This document shows positions 15,386 to 24,313 of a stretch of 45,592 nt of DNA, one piece after another. The DNA lies in the NCBI GenBank assembly GCA_945901565.1, contig CAMDLG010000003.1, forward strand, positions 1 through 45,592. The letters are read 5' to 3'. Positions within the stretch are counted from its first letter, which is position 1; every line of letters begins with the position of its first letter. Source of the DNA: Bifidobacterium breve. Lineage in GTDB: Bacteria > Actinomycetota > Thermoleophilia > Solirubrobacterales > Solirubrobacteraceae. The position numbers were made by a program, and so were the translations under genes. The notes beneath the pieces were generated by a model. The model was given only the letters and a program-made list of their open reading frames with translations, was not told where the DNA came from and did no database searches.

Positions 15386-16714
15386 CTAGCGCTCAGAGCG
15401 GCGTTGTTTGCGCTCGTGGATATCGATGATCAGCGGGACGCCATCGAGGCCGTAGCGGGCGCGCATCCGGTTCTCAAGGAAGTAGGCGTAATCTCGCGTG
15501 ACCCGATTACGCCGGTTGACTTGGAGCGAAAACCTTGGCGGTGAATCCTCAATCTGGGCGAGGTAGAGCAGCTTGAGGCGCTTCCCTTGACGCGCCGGCG
15601 GCTGGCGTTCGGCGACAACCTCTGCGAGGAAGCGGTTCAGTTGCGGGGTCGGGATCCGTTCGGCTCGACGATCTCCCAGCGCGACAGCTTCGTCTAACAC
15701 TCGGGTTACATGACGACCGTCCTTTGCGCTGATCGTCATCAGTTTTGGCCTCAGCCGCAGCTTCTTCGAGACCTTTGCGCGCTCGTGGTCTAGCGCGTCC
15801 TCGTCGAGCGGCGTCAGATCCCACTTATTCAGCGCCATCAGAGTCGCGCAGCCTTCCTGCATCGCCAGTTCGGCGATCCGCATGTCCTGAGAGGTGACGC
15901 CGTCTGCCGCGTCGCAGATCACGAGTGCGACGTCAGCGCGCTCAACTGCGCGCTGCGATCGAAGCACCGTGTAGTACTCCAAGCTGTCGGAGAGCTTCGA
16001 CTGTCGTCGCATACCCGCAGTGTCGATCAAAGTCAGTTTGCGATCGCCGACCTCGATTGGCATGTCGATCGCGTCTCGAGTCGTGCCAGCAACATCGCTG
16101 ACGATCGTCCTTTCGGAGCCGACAATCTTGTTCACAAGCGTTGACTTTCCGACGTTTGGACGACCAATGATTGCGAGGCGAATCGGCTGATCCTGCGGCT
16201 GGCCTTCATTTTCGTCCGCTGGCGGCAGCATCGCGACAATCCGATCAAGTAAATCGCCGCTCCCAAGCCCCTGTGCGGCCGAAACCGAGATCGGTTCACC
16301 GAGCCCGAGGCGATGGAACTCGGCTGCTAACGGCACGTCCGAGAGGACGTCTGTCTTGTTTGCGGCTAGCAACACCGGTAACCCAGAGCGGCGAAGAAGA
16401 TCGGCCATCTCCTCGTCGCCGGGGCGCAGGCCACTCTTTACGTCGACGACGAGCACTGCCAGCTGTGCTTCATCCAAGGCGGCCGTTGCTTGATCGCGGA
16501 TCGAACCGGCAATCGGGTCGGGGTCGAGCAGGTCCATCCCCCCGGTGTCAACCAAAGTGAAGCTGCGTCCATTCCATTCGCAGTCGAGCTCCTTGCGGTC
16601 GCGCGTGACGCCGGCGCGTTCATCGACAACGGCCTCGCGCGAGCCGCTGAGACGGTTGACGAGCGAGCTCTTGCCAACATTTGGGTAACCGACAATCGCT
16701 ACGCGCAGGCTCAC
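15386..16714 (-). CDS. der: ribosome-associated GTPase Der (EngA)
   Basis: 442 residues with two tandem GTPase domains and a KH-like C-terminus, as required for Der. Domain one has GYPNVGKSS (about 8-16), DTGGMD and NKTD. Domain two has GRPNVGKST (about 180-188), DTAGM and NKWD. The end, [14 protein letters not shown], is the KH-like domain. It is needed for 50S subunit maturation. Start is GTG 16714, overlapping the cmk stop (GTGA), so cmk and der are translationally coupled, a gene order widespread in Gram-positive bacteria. Confidence 0.96.
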   Translation of the reverse strand: MSLRVAIVGYPNVGKSSLVNRLSGSREAVVDERAGVTRDRKELDCEWNGRSFTLVDTGGMDLLDPDPIAGSIRDQATAALDEAQLAVLVVDVKSGLRPGDEEMADLLRRSGLPVLLAANKTDVLSDVPLAAEFHRLGLGEPISVSAAQGLGSGDLLDRIVAMLPPADENEGQPQDQPIRLAIIGRPNVGKSTLVNKIVGSERTIVSDVAGTTRDAIDMPIEVGDRKLTLIDTAGMRRQSKLSDSLEYYTVLRSQRAVERADVALVICDAADGVTSQDMRIAELAMQEGCATLMALNKWDLTPLDEDALDHERAKVSKKLRLRPKLMTISAKDGRHVTRVLDEAVALGDRRAERIPTPQLNRFLAEVVAERQPPARQGKRLKLLYLAQIEDSPPRFSLQVNRRNRVTRDYAYFLENRMRARYGLDGVPLIIDIHERKQRRSER

Positions 16715-17331
16715 TGCGGGCCCCCGCCGTTAATCGCCGCATTGGCAAGCTCGGCGATCTGTGTGATCACTTCGTCTGCGCTAAGAGTTGTCGTATCCAA
16801 TTGGACGGCATCCCCGGCCGCTACCAGCGGCGAGAGCGAACGCTCACCGTCGCGGCGGTCGCGGTCCTGCTGCTCGGCGAGAATCTCACTGAGATCACGG
16901 CCAGTCTGCTCAGCGCGCCGTCGAGCGCGTTCCTGAGGGTCTGCCGTCAAGAAGATCTTCAGCTCGGCGTGCGGGGCAATTACGGTCCCGATGTCGCGTC
17001 CTTCAGCGACCCAGTCACCTTCGGCAAGCAGCGCTGCTTGCCGAGTCGCCATAGCGGCGCGCACCGAAGCTTCTGCCGCTACCTCCGATGCCAGCTCCGT
17101 CACTTCAGGCGTGCGAATCGCATCACTGACGTCCTCCCCATTCAGCGTGATCGCATCGTCCAGCTCGATCTTTAGTGAATCGAGATCGCAGTCAGCGTCG
17201 CGTATCCTTGCCAGTGCCACGCAGCGATACATCGCGCCGGTGTCCAAATAAGTGAAGCTAAGCGTCTGCGCCACGGCGCGCGCAACGGTTGATTTGCCTG
17301 CCCCAGCGGGCCCGTCTATCGCCACAATCAT
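16711..17331 (-). CDS. cmk: cytidylate kinase
   Basis: 206 residues from the corrected start. It has the P-loop [10 protein letters not shown] at the N-terminus, YLDTGAMYR (substrate binding) and EGRDIGTVI in the middle, and the lid-region [12 protein letters not shown]. It phosphorylates CMP and dCMP. The ORF track begins 29 codons upstream, overlapping aroA. I choose ATG 17331 because the family starts at [14 protein letters not shown] and because TACGTT lies exactly 7 nt upstream. Context aroA-cmk-der is a conserved Gram-positive order. Confidence 0.95.
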   Translation of the reverse strand: MIVAIDGPAGAGKSTVARAVAQTLSFTYLDTGAMYRCVALARIRDADCDLDSLKIELDDAITLNGEDVSDAIRTPEVTELASEVAAEASVRAAMATRQAALLAEGDWVAEGRDIGTVIAPHAELKIFLTADPQERARRRAEQTGRDLSEILAEQQDRDRRDGERSLSPLVAAGDAVQLDTTTLSADEVITQIAELANAAINGGGPQ

Positions 17332-17338
17332 CGGACTG

Positions 17339-17344
17339 AACGTA
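17339..17344 (-). promoter_or_regulatory. probable leaderless -10 box for cmk
   Basis: TACGTT on the minus strand ends exactly 7 nt before ATG 17331 in the 28-bp aroA-cmk gap. It independently supports the revised cmk start. Confidence 0.45.
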
Positions 17345-17359
17345 GCGGGCTGACGAATC

Positions 17360-18661
17360 TCAGCGCAGCGCAGCGATGTCGTCAAGGAAGTTCGGGTATG
17401 AAACCGCAGCAGCCTCAACGCCCTCTACCTCAACGCCTTCTCGTGACGCTAAACCTGCCACGACTCCGAGCATCGCGATGCGATGATCGCCTCCAGCCTC
17501 TACGTGGCCACCGCGCAGCGAGCCGCTGCCAACGACTACCAGGCCGTCATCGGTCGCCTCAGCCTCGCCCCCCAGATCATTGAGCGCCGTGACGACGGCG
17601 TCGATCCGGTCGGATTCCTTCAGCCTCAGTTCAGCAGCTCCCTCAATACGCGTTTCACCTTCAGCGAAGCAGGCCATCAGCGCGACAAGTGGCAGCTCAT
17701 CAACTGCGAGTGGTACCTCGTCTGCCTTGACAGTCGTCGGCTTCAGGGGCCCCGCAGTAACGTCGACGTCGCTGACCGGTTCATTCTGCGCGATCGCGCC
17801 ATCTTTGGAGCGTGTTTCAAGGTCGGTGATTATCACCGCGCCCATCCGCTTAGCGATCTCGATAAAACCACTGCGCGTCCAATTGACCGAACAGTTTTCT
17901 ACCAGCAAGCGTGAGCCCGGCACCAAGACGGCGGCGGCGATCGCGAAGGCCGCGGAGGAAGGATCGCTCGGAATGTCGAGTTGATCCGGAAGGCTCAGTT
18001 CGTCGGTCGGGAAGATCGTTATTTGGTCTCGCTCTCGCGAAATCTTTACGCCGGCGCCAGCCAAGAGACGCTCGGTGTGATCGCGGCTTGGCTGTGGCTC
18101 AGTGATTGTTGTCGGGCCTTCAGCGATCAACGCTGCAAGGCAGATGCAGGACTTGACTTGCGCACTGGCGACAGGCAGCAGATAGTCGATTCCAGTCAGC
18201 TTCTGACCATCGACCGTGAACGGAGCGAAGCGCTTCTCAGTAGCCGTAATCTCAGCGCCCATCAAGTGCAGCGGCTCGGCGATCCTGTCGATCGGCCGTC
18301 GGCGAATCGACGCGTCGCCATCGAGCTCAAAGCTCGACCCTTGCTGCCCAGCTAGCCAGCCAGGAAGAAGACGGATCAAGGTTCCTGCGTTGCCTACATC
18401 TATCGCCGCTTCTGGGACCTGCGCGTTGCGCAGCCCGGTGCCACGAATCATCAGCCCTTCGGAGCGACGCTCAACTAAAGCCCCCAACTGTGTGATCGCC
18501 TCAAGCGTTGAGAGCGTGTCGGCGGCGTCGAGGTAGTTCGTAATCAGTACTGGCTCGTCGGCCATCGCGGCGAGAATCGCTGCGCGGTGCGAGATCGACT
18601 TGTCTGCAGGGGCGGTCAGCCTTCCTTTGATCCGGGAGGCCGGCTCAACAAAGAGCTTCAC
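17360..18661 (-). CDS. aroA: 3-phosphoshikimate 1-carboxyvinyltransferase (EPSP synthase)
   Basis: 433 residues. It shows APADKSISHRAAILAAMAD (S3P/PEP binding Lys-Ser) near residue 18, GNAGTLIRLLPGWLAG as the conserved loop, LLPVASAQVKSC, and RLKESDRI near the C-terminus. It joins shikimate-3-P and PEP to EPSP. The motif GNAGTLIRL resembles class II-type variants rather than the E. coli GNAGTAMR, which often tracks with altered glyphosate sensitivity; that is inference only. GTG 18661 overlaps the tyrA stop (GTGA); the longer ORF-track start is rejected. Confidence 0.95.
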   Translation of the reverse strand: MKLFVEPASRIKGRLTAPADKSISHRAAILAAMADEPVLITNYLDAADTLSTLEAITQLGALVERRSEGLMIRGTGLRNAQVPEAAIDVGNAGTLIRLLPGWLAGQQGSSFELDGDASIRRRPIDRIAEPLHLMGAEITATEKRFAPFTVDGQKLTGIDYLLPVASAQVKSCICLAALIAEGPTTITEPQPSRDHTERLLAGAGVKISRERDQITIFPTDELSLPDQLDIPSDPSSAAFAIAAAVLVPGSRLLVENCSVNWTRSGFIEIAKRMGAVIITDLETRSKDGAIAQNEPVSDVDVTAGPLKPTTVKADEVPLAVDELPLVALMACFAEGETRIEGAAELRLKESDRIDAVVTALNDLGGEAEATDDGLVVVGSGSLRGGHVEAGGDHRIAMLGVVAGLASREGVEVEGVEAAAVSYPNFLDDIAALR

Positions 18662-19707
18662 AGGACAGGCAGCCCGAGCTGGTCGAGGCATTCGCTCGCT
18701 GCAACCGCCGACCGCTCCGCGACCCACAGCGCGACAACGCCCTCCTGCCCGTCAGGTGAAGGACTGAGAGCCATGTCGACGATGTTGATGTCTGCCTCGC
18801 AGAGCCCTAGAGCGATCTGCGCCAAGACACCGGGACGATTTGGAACGGGCACGCGTAGCTCGCTCAGGATGCCGCCGGACAGCCCGGCCTCAGTTAGCGC
18901 TTCGCGGCGCTCCGCAGCGAGAATCTGCCACTCCGTCAGCCATCCCGCGTCACCGCCGCTGATCGCAGCGCGCGCAGCCGTCAGGCGCTCTATTGCTCCG
19001 TCTAACTCTTCAACCAGGGCCGCCCCGTTGGCGAGATAGATCGCCGTCCACATCTCCGGGTTGGCACCGGCAACGCGGGTCGCATCACGGAAGCTTGGAC
19101 CGGTCACTGGGATCTTGCGTTCCTCGAGCGCAGCATCGGCCTGCAGAACGAGCACGTTGGCAAGAACGTGCGGCAGCTGTGAGACGGCGGCCATCATCCG
19201 GTCATGATCATCAACGCCGACGATCGTTGGCTTGGCGCCGATTGCGCTGAGGAGATTGTGAACACGCTCAAGCATCACGCCGCTGGTGATCTCGGTCGGA
19301 GTTAGGTACCAGGTCGCCTCATCGAAGAGGTCTTCACGCGCGTTGACGACGCCCGAGTTTGCGCTGCCGGCAAGCGGATGGCCGCCGACGAACCGCTGAT
19401 CGGGCGCGGCAGCGTCTACTACCGGCCTCTTGATCGACCCAACGTCGGTGATTGCGCAGTCAAGCGGCGCAGCCGCCAAGACCTGCTCGGTTACCTCAAT
19501 CAAACGATCGGCTGGAACCGCGACTACGACGACATCGGCGCCGGCAAGTGACGCTTCTAGGCCCGGACAGGCTTCATCTATTAGCTCTAGCTCGAGTGCT
19601 TGGTCGGCCTCGGGGCCCACTCCTCGAACGTGGGCCCCGGCGCGGCGCCGAGCGGCAGAGGCAAAAGAGCCGCCGATCAGGCCGACACCGACGACCGTGA
19701 GCTTCAA
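18658..19707 (-). CDS. tyrA: prephenate dehydrogenase with C-terminal ACT domain
   Basis: 349 residues. The Rossmann NAD(P) motif VGVGLIGGS is at residues about 5-13. DVGSIKRP and GGHPLAGSANSGV are prephenate-binding segments. The last 75 residues form an ACT domain (LRVPVPNRPGVLAQIALGL), expected to bind tyrosine for feedback inhibition. It oxidatively decarboxylates prephenate to 4-hydroxyphenylpyruvate. Start is TTG 19707, overlapping the aroF stop (TTGA). It lies between aroF and aroA in a tightly coupled aromatic operon. Confidence 0.94.
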   Translation of the reverse strand: MKLTVVGVGLIGGSFASAARRRAGAHVRGVGPEADQALELELIDEACPGLEASLAGADVVVVAVPADRLIEVTEQVLAAAPLDCAITDVGSIKRPVVDAAAPDQRFVGGHPLAGSANSGVVNAREDLFDEATWYLTPTEITSGVMLERVHNLLSAIGAKPTIVGVDDHDRMMAAVSQLPHVLANVLVLQADAALEERKIPVTGPSFRDATRVAGANPEMWTAIYLANGAALVEELDGAIERLTAARAAISGGDAGWLTEWQILAAERREALTEAGLSGGILSELRVPVPNRPGVLAQIALGLCEADINIVDMALSPSPDGQEGVVALWVAERSAVAASECLDQLGLPVL

Positions 19708-20756
19708 GCCGAGCGCGCCTGAGTTTTGAGGAAGGACGCTTTGCCAGCCAGCTGCGCGGCCTGATCGACGGCCTGCGCGTACTGATCGAATTCCTCGCTC
19801 CGAAGTGCCTGCGGCCCGTCGCAGATCGCTGCCTCCGGCTCAGGGTGGACTTCGACGATGATCCCGTCCGCCCCGACAGCGGCTGCGGCCAGCGAGAGTG
19901 GCTGGACGAGCACGCGTCGGCCTGCCGCGTGGCTTGGGTCGACGACGACCGGTAGGTGCGTCATCTCCTTGAGGACTGGGACGGCCATCAGATCGAGCGT
20001 GAATCGGTACGCGGTCTCGAATGTGCGGATGCCGCGCTCGCAGAGGATTACTTGCTCGTTGCCCTCTTTGAGGATGTACTCGGCGGCCATCACAAACTCC
20101 TCGAGCGTCGCTGAGAGGCCTCGCTTCAGCAGCACTGGGCGGCCGGCGCGACCAAGCTCGGTCAGCAGGCCGTAGTTCTGCATGTTGCGGGCGCCAACTT
20201 GGATCAGGTCGGCAACTTCGAGGACCGGCTCAATGTCGCGCGCATCCATCAGCTCAGTGACGATTGGCAGACCGCTCTGCTCGCGCGCTTCGGCCAGCAG
20301 CTTCAGCCCTTCTTCGCCGAGCCCTTGGAATGAGTACGGCGAAGTACGCGGCTTGTAGGCACCGCCGCGCAGCATCGATGCGCCGGAGTTCTTCACCAGC
20401 TCGGCGGTATCGAGCAGCTGGTCGCGAGACTCAACGGTGCATGGTCCAGCGATCAGAGCGAAGTTATCGCCGCCAATTTTGGCTCCGCCGATGTCAAATA
20501 CCGAGGCTTCCCCGTGACGGGCCTCCAAGGCCGCGAGCTTGTATGGCTTGAGGATCGGGACGATCTTGCTGACTCCAGCCAATGCGCCTAGCTCTAGTTC
20601 GCTGACTCGCAGCTCAGTGTCGGCGTCGCCGATCGCACCGATTAGCGTCAGTTCGGCGCCGCGGCTTGGGTGCGCAGTGCCGCCGACCGACTCAATCCGG
20701 TCGATCACTGCTTGCACTTCGTCCTCTGTGGCCCCGGGGCTCATCACGACTAGCAT
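19704..20756 (-). CDS. aroF: 3-deoxy-7-phosphoheptulonate synthase, class I-beta with ferredoxin-like regulatory domain
   Basis: 350 residues. Residues about 1-75 form the ferredoxin-like regulatory domain known from Thermotoga-type enzymes (starts [18 protein letters not shown]). The catalytic barrel follows with [34 protein letters not shown] and DPSHAAGRR, the KDO8PS-like I-beta signature. It commits PEP and erythrose-4-P to the shikimate pathway. The N-terminal domain usually confers feedback inhibition by tyrosine or phenylalanine. The neighbour aroH may contribute prephenate-type control, as in Bacillus, but the genes are separate here. TAAAGT lies 7 nt before ATG 20756. Confidence 0.94.
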   Translation of the reverse strand: MLVVMSPGATEDEVQAVIDRIESVGGTAHPSRGAELTLIGAIGDADTELRVSELELGALAGVSKIVPILKPYKLAALEARHGEASVFDIGGAKIGGDNFALIAGPCTVESRDQLLDTAELVKNSGASMLRGGAYKPRTSPYSFQGLGEEGLKLLAEAREQSGLPIVTELMDARDIEPVLEVADLIQVGARNMQNYGLLTELGRAGRPVLLKRGLSATLEEFVMAAEYILKEGNEQVILCERGIRTFETAYRFTLDLMAVPVLKEMTHLPVVVDPSHAAGRRVLVQPLSLAAAAVGADGIIVEVHPEPEAAICDGPQALRSEEFDQYAQAVDQAAQLAGKASFLKTQARSA

Positions 20757-20763
20757 GCGAGCA

Positions 20764-20769
20764 ACTTTA
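20764..20769 (-). promoter_or_regulatory. probable leaderless -10 box of the aroF-tyrA-aroA unit
   Basis: TAAAGT on the minus strand ends exactly 7 nt before ATG 20756, within the 56-bp gap after aroH. It would start the aromatic operon proper. Confidence 0.5.
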
Positions 20770-20812
20770 GCGGGCGCGCTTCGCTTCGGAGCGCAGTGGA
20801 TGACCGATTGCG

Positions 20813-21178
20813 CTACTGGGCGCCGGAGATGTCGCTACGCAGGCTCTGAGCTTCGCGCAGATAGACGTGCTGGGCGTCGTGGTGATCGGCGGCCCGGTAA
20901 TGCACCAGCGCTCTGATGACACGCTCCATCGAACCCGGTACAGCGATCTCACGAACGCAGAGCAGCGGCACTTGGTCAAGCCCCATCTCGCGTGCTGCAA
21001 CTGCTGGAAACTCGGCGTTTAGGTCATCGGTCATCGAGAGGATGCAGCTGACGATGTCGCCTTGAGCGAGACCATTGCGCTCGAGCAACGCTTCGAGCAG
21101 CTCACGGGTCGCGCTAAGAATCGCTTCGCGCTGATTACTCTCAACCGTTATTGCCCCGCGTAGGCCGTAGATGTTCAT
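20813..21178 (-). CDS. aroH: monofunctional chorismate mutase, AroH class
   Basis: 121 residues, the size of the trimeric Bacillus-type AroH. It starts MNIYGLRGAITVE with the active-site Arg, and later has LLCVREIAVPGSMERVIRALVHY, containing the Cys and Arg that line the chorismate site. It converts chorismate to prephenate, substrate of TyrA two genes on. The ORF track starts 18 codons upstream. ATG 21178 is preferred on homology, with GGA about 6 nt before it. It lies 19 bp after rluB. Confidence 0.93.
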   Translation of the reverse strand: MNIYGLRGAITVESNQREAILSATRELLEALLERNGLAQGDIVSCILSMTDDLNAEFPAVAAREMGLDQVPLLCVREIAVPGSMERVIRALVHYRAADHHDAQHVYLREAQSLRSDISGAQ

Positions 21179-21197
21179 CGTTGTCCAATCATGCCAC

Positions 21198-21917
21198 TCA
21201 ATCCTGACTTGTGGGTTCGAGCAACGATTCAATCTCCGCCAAGTTGAGCCTGCGTGAACTGCCTTCGGCTAGAGGTCCTAGCTCAAGTGAGCCAAAGGCA
21301 ATTCTCTTGAGGTCGCGAACCGGGTGACCGACTGCCTCGCACATCCGCCTCACTTGCCTCTTGCGTCCCTCGTGGATCGTCAGCTCAATGTGGCCTGCAG
21401 CGATCTGCCTGACCTTCGCTGGCGCGGTCTTCCCATCTTCCAGCACGAGTCCCTCTCGGAGCGCCGTTAAGGCGCGCTCGCTCAACGCGCCTCCTGAGAC
21501 GCGCGCGATGTAGCGCTTTGGCACTTCAAAGCTTGGGTGTGTCAAGCGGTGGGCTAGATCGCCATCGTCGGTCAGCAAAATCAGACCAGTCGAATCGACG
21601 TCAAGCCGCCCGACTGGGTATAGGCGGCGTGAGCTCGCAGCGCCGCTGCGGACCATCTCGACAACGGTCGGCCTTCCGTGCGTGTCAGCGGCCGTTGAAA
21701 CGACCCCAGGCGGCTTGTTGAGTGCGTATACGACTCGGATCTCGGGACCGCTGCCGACTCGTTCCCCATCAAAGAGGATTTTGTTGCGCGAATCGACGTC
21801 CAATGCAGGATCGAGCACGACCGCACCGTCGACGCTGATTCGCCCACCGGCGACCAGCACTTCGCTGCCGCGGCGCGAGGCAATTCCTGCGTGGGCTAAA
21901 TACTTGCCAAGTCTCAT
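21198..21917 (-). CDS. rluB: 16S/23S rRNA pseudouridine synthase, RsuA/RluB family
   Basis: 239 residues. An S4 RNA-binding domain occupies about 1-60 (MRLGKYLAHAGIASRRGSEVLV). The catalytic domain has YPVGRLDVDSTGLILLTDDGDL with the catalytic Asp (about 98-119) and HEGRKRQVRRMCEAVGHPV. By analogy with B. subtilis RluB and the scpAB-rluB gene neighbourhood, it should act on 23S rRNA, but RsuA- or RluF-like specificity cannot be excluded. It is divergent from rlmN with only 25 bp between the start codons. Confidence 0.9.
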   Translation of the reverse strand: MRLGKYLAHAGIASRRGSEVLVAGGRISVDGAVVLDPALDVDSRNKILFDGERVGSGPEIRVVYALNKPPGVVSTAADTHGRPTVVEMVRSGAASSRRLYPVGRLDVDSTGLILLTDDGDLAHRLTHPSFEVPKRYIARVSGGALSERALTALREGLVLEDGKTAPAKVRQIAAGHIELTIHEGRKRQVRRMCEAVGHPVRDLKRIAFGSLELGPLAEGSSRRLNLAEIESLLEPTSQD

Positions 21918-21929
21918 CGTCTTGCTGCC

Positions 21930-21935
21930 ACGATA
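21930..21935 (-). promoter_or_regulatory. candidate -10 box for rluB
   Basis: TATCGT on the minus strand, 12 nt before ATG 21917, the same hexamer seen before priA and murD. It fills part of the 25-bp divergent gap and almost touches the rlmN start on the other strand. Confidence 0.35.
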
Positions 21936-21942
21936 GGGGGCG

Positions 21943-22932
21943 ATGGATCTAGAACTGTTACGTACGACCCTCGAGGCGGCCGGCGAGCCGAGCTACCGCT
22001 ACGACCAGGCTTGGGCCTGGCAGGCCCGCGGCGCCGAAGACTGGGAGGCGATGAGCGACCTGCCGGCGCCGCTGCGCGAGAAGTTGAACGAGCAAGTCCC
22101 GTTTTCGACTTTAACTGTCGAGAACGAAGCAGTCTCGAAAGACGGCACGATCAAGGTCCTCTTCACGACCGCCGATCGCCGCCCAGTCGAAGCGGTGCTG
22201 ATGAGCTACCGCGACGGACGCCGCTCAATCTGCCTCTCCTCGCAGTCCGGCTGCCCGTTGACCTGCAGCTTCTGCGCTACAGGCGCAATGAAGTTTGGTC
22301 GCAACCTGACGAGCGCAGAGATAATCGACCAAGCGCTCCACTTCCGCCGCCTTGGTGATGTCAACCACTGCGTCTTCATGGGGATGGGCGAACCGATGAT
22401 GAACCTAGAGAGCGTCCTTGAGGCTTGCGCGTTGCTGCCGGACTTAGGGATCACGAACCGTCGCACAGCGATCTCTACGGTTGGCTGGGCGCCCGGCATC
22501 GACGAACTCGCCGCCCAGTCGCGACCGATGCGCTTGGCGCTGTCGCTGCATGCCCCAAACGACGCGCTGCGCAGCGAGATCATGGCGGTCAACGACCGCT
22601 ATTCGATCGAAGAGGTCCTAGCAGCGTGTGACCGCCACTACGAGGCCCGGCGACGGATGACGTTCATCGAATACGTGATGCTGTCCGGCGTAAACGACCG
22701 CTATGAGCACGCGGTCGAGCTGGCCGCGCTGCTCGACGCGAAGCGCTACAAGATCAACTTGATCCCTTACAACCCGAGCGGATCTCCGTACGAGGGCTCG
22801 TCGCGAGCGGCGATCGACGCATTCCAGAAGACACTTGAGGCCGAGGGAATCGGTGCAACGGTGCGCCTCACGCGTGGCCAGGACATCGCTGCGGCCTGCG
22901 GTCAGTTGGCGGCCAACGCGCTGGCCGGCTGA
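21943..22932 (+). CDS. rlmN: dual-specificity rRNA/tRNA adenine C2 methyltransferase RlmN
   Basis: 329 residues. The radical SAM cluster CPLTCSFC provides C104, C108 and C111. GMGEPMMN is the SAM-contacting motif. The start is short, missing some of the N-terminal HhH region of E. coli RlmN but within family range. It methylates A2503 of 23S rRNA and A37 of some tRNAs. An AGGGGG lies 2 nt before ATG 21943, an unusually close SD. The gene breaks the minus-strand run between scpB and rluB. Its end overlaps the scpB end by 31 bp antisense. Confidence 0.94.
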   Translation: MDLELLRTTLEAAGEPSYRYDQAWAWQARGAEDWEAMSDLPAPLREKLNEQVPFSTLTVENEAVSKDGTIKVLFTTADRRPVEAVLMSYRDGRRSICLSSQSGCPLTCSFCATGAMKFGRNLTSAEIIDQALHFRRLGDVNHCVFMGMGEPMMNLESVLEACALLPDLGITNRRTAISTVGWAPGIDELAAQSRPMRLALSLHAPNDALRSEIMAVNDRYSIEEVLAACDRHYEARRRMTFIEYVMLSGVNDRYEHAVELAALLDAKRYKINLIPYNPSGSPYEGSSRAAIDAFQKTLEAEGIGATVRLTRGQDIAAACGQLAANALAG

Positions 22933-23555
22933 GCCGAGCCATCGCTGGGTAGCGGCTGCTGCTCGTTCCTTTCAACGGTCGGAGCCTCACCAAGCCGTGC
23001 GCCGCCAGCCGCAAGCAACCGCTCACGGATGTCGCTCTGCTCTTCGGGGCTTGGATCCCACTCTGAGATCGGTGGCAGATCATCGATAGAGCTGAGTCCG
23101 AAGAGCCGCAGGAAAAGGTCTGTCGTGCGAAAGCAGATCGCGCCGTATTGCGATCGGCCGGCTTCGTCGATCAGTCCACGCTCGAGTAGCGTGCCGCTTG
23201 CTGAATCAGCGCTGACACCACGGATCCTGGTGATCTCAGGCCTTGATACCGGCTGCAGGTAGGCGACGATCGCCAGCGTTTCAGCCTGAGCCGGCGTCAG
23301 CGGTGGGGTCCGAGGCTTCGACAGCAGACGGCGCGCCGCGTCCTCACTCTCCGGAGTGCTCGCGAGCGCGTATCCACCGGCGACCTGCTTGAGCACGAGT
23401 CCCCTCTCTCCTTCAGCCCAGGCTTCGCGGAGCTCATCGAGCGCCGCGTCGACCTCTTCACGGTCGCAGCAGATCGCTTCCGCCAGATCGTCCTCGTTGA
23501 CCGGCTCGGGGCTTAGGAAGAGCAGTGCTTCGATCATCTTCGCGACGGGGCTCAT
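22902..23555 (-). CDS. scpB: segregation and condensation protein B
   Basis: 217 residues with two winged-helix domains: KMIEALLFLSPEPVNEDDLAEA at the start, and the conserved TPAQAETLAIVAYLQPVSRPEITRIRGV in the second domain. ScpB binds ScpA and SMC to form the condensin-like complex. The ORF-track start adds 28 residues inside scpA. ATG 23555 overlaps the scpA stop (ATGA) and fits the family. The Pro/Gln-rich end overlaps rlmN antisense by 31 bp. Confidence 0.94.
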   Translation of the reverse strand: MSPVAKMIEALLFLSPEPVNEDDLAEAICCDREEVDAALDELREAWAEGERGLVLKQVAGGYALASTPESEDAARRLLSKPRTPPLTPAQAETLAIVAYLQPVSRPEITRIRGVSADSASGTLLERGLIDEAGRSQYGAICFRTTDLFLRLFGLSSIDDLPPISEWDPSPEEQSDIRERLLAAGGARLGEAPTVERNEQQPLPSDGSAQPASALAAN

Positions 23556-24313
23556 GCCGCTCCTTCTACTAGATATGGAGGTTGCTGATCGGCAACAGCG
23601 GAGATCGTGATCGGCGCGAACGGCGCAGCCTGTTGCCATGTCGCCTCGCCCTGCTTGTACAGCTCAAGTAGGGCGAATAAGGTAACCGCAATAGTCATCC
23701 TGTCAGCGCCCGCGACGGCATCGTCGAATGAGCAACCACCTCGCAGCAGCAAGGTCCGCAGGTGCGCCAAGCGTGCTGGCACTGTGACCGTTGACACGCG
23801 AAGGTGTGCGAGCGAGATCTGCGGTGGCGTGCGAAGCAGCCCTCCGATCGCCTCACCTAGCTGACTGGCCGCGTAGACCTTCTCGGCTCGCTCTAACGTG
23901 ACGCGGCTAACAAAACTCGGTAGCGGTGCTTCGCGGTAGTAGTGGCCGCGCTGAGAGCCGAGCAGGTCGGCGAGATATTCCGATGCTTGCCGGTAGCGGC
24001 GCGCGTCGAGCATTCTGGCGAGTAGCTCTTCAGCAGCTTCGCCCGGTTCGAGGTCGCCAAGCTCGTCGTCCTCCCCGGCCGAGAGCATCAGCCGCGATTT
24101 CAACTCGAGCAGAGCGGCGATCAGGACGATGAACTCCGTCGCCATCTCCAGGTCGAGCTCGCCGCGCGCTTCGAGCAGATCGATGTATGAGACAACGATC
24201 TCAGCAAGCTGCAACTCGAGTAGATCCACTTCCTCACGCAGGATTAGCGTCAGTAACAGATCGAATGGTCCGGTGAAGAGCTCTAGGTCCAGCTCAATAT
24301 CGGCGGCAATCAC
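23552..24313 (-). CDS. scpA: segregation and condensation protein A
   Basis: 253 residues. The N-terminal SMC-binding part starts FTGPFDLLLTLILREEVDLLEL, the usual kleisin opening, followed by MATEFIVLIAALLELKSRLML. The C-terminal winged helix contains TIAVTLFALLELYKQGEATWQQ. It is the kleisin linking the SMC heads with ScpB. GTG 24313 overlaps the MFS gene stop (GTGA). Its length is normal. Confidence 0.94.
   Translation of the reverse strand: MIAADIELDLELFTGPFDLLLTLILREEVDLLELQLAEIVVSYIDLLEARGELDLEMATEFIVLIAALLELKSRLMLSAGEDDELGDLEPGEAAEELLARMLDARRYRQASEYLADLLGSQRGHYYREAPLPSFVSRVTLERAEKVYAASQLGEAIGGLLRTPPQISLAHLRVSTVTVPARLAHLRTLLLRGGCSFDDAVAGADRMTIAVTLFALLELYKQGEATWQQAAPFAPITISAVADQQPPYLVEGAA

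Noticed and set aside
20770-20812. Terminator between aroH and aroF
   Set aside because: A GC-rich stem of about seven bases with a mismatch can be drawn near 20777-20795, but no T run follows.
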